Shown: in pieces, positions 5,557 through 6,688 of the stretch | How positions within the stretch are numbered: the stretch's first letter is position 1 | How the letters are laid out: each line of letters opens with the position of its first letter | From: JBPCPM01 sp050999155 | GTDB lineage: Bacteria > Actinomycetota > Thermoleophilia > Solirubrobacterales > 70-9 | Direction of reading: 5' to 3' | Assembly: GCA_050999155.1 (NCBI GenBank) | Contig: JBPCPM010000010.1 | Coordinates: 1-6,688, forward strand | Length of the DNA: 6,688 bases | Notes under the pieces: model-generated | The model's database searches: none | What the model was told of the DNA's origin: nothing | Seen by the model: the letters and a program-made list of their open reading frames with translations, nothing else | Position numbers and translations under genes: made by a program

Positions 5557-6495
5557 TCAGGCGCCGGCGCGTTCGGCGAACTTCGAGAGCTTCTTCGGCG
5601 AGTCGGCCGAGAAGGTCTCGACCTCGGAGTTGATCTGGCGGACGAGCCCGCTCAGCGTCCGGCCCGAACCCAGCTCGAGGAACGTGTCGCAGCCGTTCTC
5701 GACCAGCGTCCCCACGCAGCCCACCCACAGGACGGGGCTCGCGATCTGGGCCACGAGGGCATCCTTGACCTGCTCGCCGGTGCTCTTCACCTCCGCTGAT
5801 GCGTTGGCCACGAGGGGTATCTCCGGGTCGTTCCAGTCCATCCCCTCCATCGTCTCACCGAGGCGCTGCTGCACCGGCTTCATGAGCACGCTGTGGAACG
5901 CGGCGCCGACCTGCAGACGGATCGCCTTGTCGGCCCCCGCCTCCTCTGCCAGCTCGAGCAGCTTGAGCACCGCCGCCTCCTCGCCCGAGCAGACGATCTG
6001 TGTTGGCGTGTTCAGATTGGCGGACGCCACCGATCCCGCCTCGGCGGCGTTCTCGCAGAGCTCACTCACGCGCTCGGCCGGGAGCCCGATGATCGCCGCC
6101 ATGGCGCCGGGCCGTTCCGACTGGGCGTTCGCCATCTGCCTGCCGCGCTCGGAGACCAGGGCCATGCCGTCCTTCGGCTCGAGCGCGCCCGACACCACCG
6201 CGGCGGTGTACTCCCCGAGGCTGTGCCCCGCCACATAGTCGGGGCGGAGGCCGTTCTCCTTTGCAAGCTCGTTCATGGCGAGGGAGAGCGCGAACAGGGC
6301 GGGCTGGGCAACATCGGTACGGGTCAGCTCCTCGATTGGGCCTTCGAGGCAGAGGTCGCGCAGAGGCAGCCCGGTGGCCTCGCCGGCGCCGTCGACGAAA
6401 CGCTCGAACAGGTCGGGCCTCGCCTCCAGCAGGTCGGATCCCATCCCCACCTTCTGTGAGCCCTGTCCGGGGAACAGGAAAGCGGTCTTGCCCAT
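5557..6495 (-). CDS. fabD: Malonyl-CoA:ACP transacylase
   Basis: This cytosolic enzyme moves malonyl from CoA to acyl carrier protein for type II fatty acid synthesis. The 312 residues match the usual family length and all catalytic motifs are present: GQGSQ (10-14), nucleophile S92 in GHSLGEY, R117 in SERGRQM (binds the malonyl carboxylate), H201 in AAFHS (catalytic dyad), NLNTPTQIV (160-168) and ELGSGRTLSGL (274-284). The ATG at 6495 begins the standard MGKTAFLFPGQGSQ opening. The ribosome site AAGGAG is ten bases upstream, slightly long. It follows a CocE/NonD-type hydrolase by 47 bases. The usual partners fabH, acpP or fabF do not follow, because downstream it converges on the FHA operon after four bases. 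FabD is confident; whether it serves primary fatty acid synthesis or a polyketide-like pathway cannot be decided here. Confidence 0.95.
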   Translation of the reverse strand: MGKTAFLFPGQGSQKVGMGSDLLEARPDLFERFVDGAGEATGLPLRDLCLEGPIEELTRTDVAQPALFALSLAMNELAKENGLRPDYVAGHSLGEYTAAVVSGALEPKDGMALVSERGRQMANAQSERPGAMAAIIGLPAERVSELCENAAEAGSVASANLNTPTQIVCSGEEAAVLKLLELAEEAGADKAIRLQVGAAFHSVLMKPVQQRLGETMEGMDWNDPEIPLVANASAEVKSTGEQVKDALVAQIASPVLWVGCVGTLVENGCDTFLELGSGRTLSGLVRQINSEVETFSADSPKKLSKFAERAGA

Positions 6496-6505
6496 GGTGT
6501 CGGCG

Positions 6506-6511
6506 CTCCTT
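6506..6511 (-). promoter_or_regulatory. Ribosome binding site of fabD
   Basis: AAGGAG on the minus strand lies ten bases before the ATG at 6495, longer than the usual 5-8. No closer purine-rich site is present. Confidence 0.6.
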
Positions 6512-6542
6512 CTTCTCGTGGGACGGCAGTGCCAGGCCCAAC

Positions 6543-6688
6543 CTAACGCACGACGGGGAGTAGCACGTGGGAGGCCCTGTCGGCGTCGTGAAAGATGGTC
6601 TGCCGGGCCGGCATGAGATCTTCTGGGCGGACCTCACAGGGTGCGCCGCCGGTGCCGGCGTTGCGATCGAAGCGCGGGAACGAGCTGC
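6543..6688 (-). CDS. CocE/NonD-type hydrolase, C-terminal end (partial)
   Basis: The minus strand is open from the right edge to a TAG at 6545-6543 and encodes 47 residues. They include SSFPRFDRNAGTGG near the start and QTIFHDADRASHVLLPVV before the stop. This closely resembles the end of the jelly-roll C-terminal domain of X-Pro dipeptidyl-peptidase/cocaine esterase-like hydrolases, where an FPRFD(R)N motif is followed by a T-x-x-H-D-x-x-x-x-S-H-x-x-L-P-V strand. The catalytic alpha/beta-hydrolase domain lies outside the window, so substrate and activity cannot be judged. It is read in the same direction as fabD, 47 bases upstream of it, and may be cotranscribed. The family call rests on motif memory alone. 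Confidence 0.7.
   Translation of the reverse strand, partial: SSFPRFDRNAGTGGAPCEVRPEDLMPARQTIFHDADRASHVLLPVVR

Overview
The window is a high-GC, gene-dense bacterial chromosome segment with G/C-rich wobble positions, GGAGG ribosome binding sites and an actinobacterial-type promoter. An actinomycetote is likely, possibly of the Thermoleophilia (Solirubrobacterales/Gaiellales) type; that placement is a guess from gene style, because no rRNA or tRNA is present.

Layout. Bases 1-124 hold no gene I can support. Bases 125-1912 (minus) encode a 595-aa flavoprotein of the flavin-dependent halogenase family. After a 259-bp divergent intergenic region with a good promoter, bases 2172-3364 (plus) carry a broken gene: an FHA (phosphothreonine-binding) domain, a linker with TRA-x-D-x-PV repeats and a membrane domain of about six helices, split by three apparent single-base indels. 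A compact plus-strand operon follows (3468-5552): an FMN-barrel/cyclic-nucleotide-binding-domain fusion, a flavin reductase, and a second FHA protein with five 14-residue repeats and a C-terminal membrane anchor. It meets, tail to tail with 4 bases between the stops, fabD on the minus strand (5557-6495). The right edge (6543-6688, minus) is the C-terminal end of a CocE/NonD-type hydrolase.

How the genes may work together. Flavin-dependent halogenases and related monooxygenases are two-component enzymes that need reduced flavin from a separate reductase. The reductase at 4341 could serve the flavoprotein at 125-1912; this is inference from proximity. Around that flavin chemistry sit two paralogous FHA proteins sharing an unusual threonine-bearing repeat, and a protein joining an FMN-type barrel to a cNMP sensor. 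Together they could form a membrane-associated, phosphothreonine- and nucleotide-responsive flavin redox module. That module idea is the most interesting hypothesis here and is not proven by the sequence. The fabD and CocE genes look like unrelated neighbours.
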